In this document: positions 14,134-15,357 of the stretch, in pieces
Numbering within the stretch: the stretch's first letter is position 1
Layout: every line of letters starts with the position of its first letter
Source of the DNA: UBA1794 sp964439955
GTDB lineage: Bacteria > Bacteroidota > Bacteroidia > Bacteroidales > Bacteroidaceae
Length of the DNA stretch: 15,357 nt
Assembly: GCA_964439955.1 (NCBI GenBank)
Contig: CAYTPX010000040.1
Span: forward strand, 1-15,357
Direction of reading: 5' to 3'
Program-made: the position numbers and the translations under genes
Notes under the pieces: generated by a model
The model's database searches: none
What the model saw: only the letters and a program-made list of their open reading frames with translations
Told to the model about the DNA's origin: nothing

Positions 14134-15182
14134 TTGACGAAAAAATACCTTTCATAAAAGGCGTTATCGAGAAACTGCCGTTTCCCGGAGGGGTTGCCGT
14201 AGAATACGCACCTGCTTCAGAGATGACCCCCGGACGGGTGAAAGGTTGCGACGCGCTCATCATACGGACCCGTACCCGCTGCGACAAGCGACTGCTGGAG
14301 GGCTCGCGCGTGAGGTTCATAGCCACGGCCACCATAGGCTTCGACCATATCGACACGGACTATTGCGCCCGGCACAACATCACTTGGGCAAATGCCCCGG
14401 GATGCAATGCCGGCTCCGTGGCGCAATACATGGAATCGGCGCTCTACTTGCTCTCCGAGCGCATCGGGCGTCCGCTCGGCTCCATGTCGTTGGGCATCGT
14501 AGGCGTAGGCCATGTGGGCAGCCGGGTGGAAGCCCTGGCCCACCGGTTGGGCATGGAGGTGCTTTTGTGTGACCCGCCGCGCGCGCAAACGGAAGGACGC
14601 GAGGGAAAAGGCTTTGTCCCACTCGACGAGATAGCCAGGCATGCAGACATCGTGACGTTCCATACCCCGCTCGTTCGCACAGGCGCACATGCGACTTTCC
14701 ACTTGGCCGACAGGGCGTTCTTTGAACGCCTGCACCCAGGCGCGGTAATCATCAACACTTCGCGCGGGGAGGTGGTAGACAACGAGGCCCTGCTCCGGGC
14801 TTTGGAAGAAAAGCACGTGCGGGAAGCCATAATCGACGTGTGGGAACACGAACCGCACCCGTTGCCCGGCCTGTTGGAGCGGGCTTTCATTGCCACACCA
14901 CATATCGCCGGCTATTCAGCCGACGGGAAGGCCAACGCTACCCGCATGTCGCTCGAGAGTTTATGCAAATTCTTCCAAATCCCGCTTTCCGCAATTCCCC
15001 CCATCACGCCGCCCGCGCCGCCCGTAAGCCGCTTCCCGCAAGGGAGCACGGCAGCCGGACAAGCACTTTTTGCCTATGATCCCCGGAACGACAGCCGCAC
15101 ACTCAAGCTAAGCCCGGACACTTTTGAAAAACAACGCAGCAACTATCCACTCCGACGCGAGCGGATAGCGTATAGTGAATAG
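14115..15182 (+). CDS. pdxB: 4-phosphoerythronate dehydrogenase
   Basis: PdxB oxidises 4-phospho-D-erythronate to 2-oxo-3-hydroxy-4-phosphobutanoate with a bound nicotinamide cofactor, the second step of DXP-dependent pyridoxal 5'-phosphate synthesis. The 355-aa protein has the D-2-hydroxyacid dehydrogenase layout: N-terminal substrate domain with IRTRTRCDKRLLEG (50-63) and ATATIGFDHID (70-80), cofactor loop GIVGVGHVGSR (127-137), and catalytic R217 (NTSRGEVVD), E246 (DVWEHEP) and H263 (TPHIAGYS). The early residues DEKIPF and the ATIGFDHID pattern separate PdxB from SerA-type relatives. The C-terminal part after about 290 is Pro-rich and then ends with a dimerisation-type tail. Start ATG at 14115, inside the ABC gene. 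Confidence 0.95.
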   Translation: MDTHILIDEKIPFIKGVIEKLPFPGGVAVEYAPASEMTPGRVKGCDALIIRTRTRCDKRLLEGSRVRFIATATIGFDHIDTDYCARHNITWANAPGCNAGSVAQYMESALYLLSERIGRPLGSMSLGIVGVGHVGSRVEALAHRLGMEVLLCDPPRAQTEGREGKGFVPLDEIARHADIVTFHTPLVRTGAHATFHLADRAFFERLHPGAVIINTSRGEVVDNEALLRALEEKHVREAIIDVWEHEPHPLPGLLERAFIATPHIAGYSADGKANATRMSLESLCKFFQIPLSAIPPITPPAPPVSRFPQGSTAAGQALFAYDPRNDSRTLKLSPDTFEKQRSNYPLRRERIAYSE

Positions 15183-15357
15183 GTTCTTCCTTCTTGCCCA
15201 TGCCCGGCCAGAATGAAAAGGCCAGACTTGGTTGAGTTAGCGGCCAACACGTTCGCCCCTACATCCGCGGCAACACGTTACGCGAAGTCACGTAAATCCA
15301 TAAAACAATACGTGACCCCGCGTTCGTCTTGTCCATCCAATATGCAAGCCGGAGTAA
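15183..15357. repeat. non-coding tail with inverted repeat, possible dispersed repeat
   Basis: No convincing gene is seen here. ACGCG-AA-GTCACGTA (15280-15294) pairs with TACGTGAC-CC-CGCGT (15309-15323): 5 bases, a 2x2 mismatch, 8 bases and a 14-base loop. CAACACGTT occurs twice (15245-15253 and 15271-15279), and GGCCAGA twice (15206-15212 and 15220-15226). There is no T-run after the stem, so it is not a standard terminator. The structure resembles a palindromic dispersed repeat, but the window ends before any second boundary. Confidence 0.4.

Noticed and set aside
15213..15357. A 48-codon plus-strand frame open to the window edge, and a 32-codon minus-strand frame ending at 15259
   Set aside because: Neither has a Shine-Dalgarno sequence or convincing protein character, and both run through the inverted repeat. 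They are kept only as part of the repeat observation.

Overview
The window reads as chromosomal DNA of a GC-rich member of the Bacteroidota, most likely order Bacteroidales. Three things suggest this. Promoters follow the Bacteroidetes pattern (TTTG or TTG, 19-20 bases, then TAnnTTTG) and few starts have a Shine-Dalgarno sequence. The gene families are typical of the group: DUF4254, DUF2795 behind a cobalamin adenosyltransferase, an ECF sigma factor of the type ending VSINTALGRMRYAILN, a PiT transporter with a PhoU-like tail, and a GldA-like ATPase. The gene order (DUF4254 / GT9 / LpxL-type acyltransferase; rpe / comEC) is also familiar from that order. Genus and species cannot be set from the sequence alone. 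No phage, insertion sequence, CRISPR array or defence system is visible.

Layout. (1) 1-4485, minus strand: a compact run read from high to low coordinates: a 59-aa small protein, ribulose-phosphate 3-epimerase, ComEC, a degenerate class I SAM-methyltransferase-like protein, a PduO-type ATP:cob(I)alamin adenosyltransferase and a DUF2795 protein cut by the window edge. A strong hairpin stands just in front of the small protein. (2) 4599-5322, minus: an ECF sigma factor with its own promoter. (3) 5360-5616, plus: tRNA-Thr(CGT) with a consensus promoter and a terminator hairpin, followed by a TIGR04076-family protein (5660-5980). (4) 6112-8408, minus: a PiT-PhoU phosphate transporter with its own promoter; a hairpin at 6016-6062 separates it from the convergent TIGR04076 gene. 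(5) 8571-13360, minus: an envelope operon of DUF4254 protein, GT9 glycosyltransferase, LpxL/HtrB-type acyltransferase and an LTA-synthase/MdoB-type alkaline-phosphatase-superfamily membrane enzyme, closed by repeated GC/T hairpins. (6) 13380-15182, plus: an ABC ATPase and pdxB overlapping by 19 bases, divergent from region 5. (7) 15183-15357: a non-coding tail with a large inverted repeat and short direct repeats, possibly a dispersed repeat.

How they work together: region 5 looks like one envelope-building unit (sugar transfer, lipid acylation, phospho-headgroup transfer). Region 1 mixes central carbon metabolism, DNA uptake and B12 activation, probably joined only by co-transcription. No gene-free stretch exceeds 300 bases; the gaps hold promoters, hairpins and the tRNA. 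Most of the window is conserved core. The less explained parts are the leader hairpin with the small protein before rpe, the LTA-synthase-type enzyme in a lipid A-type operon, the orphan ATPase coupled to pdxB, and the right-edge palindromic sequence.
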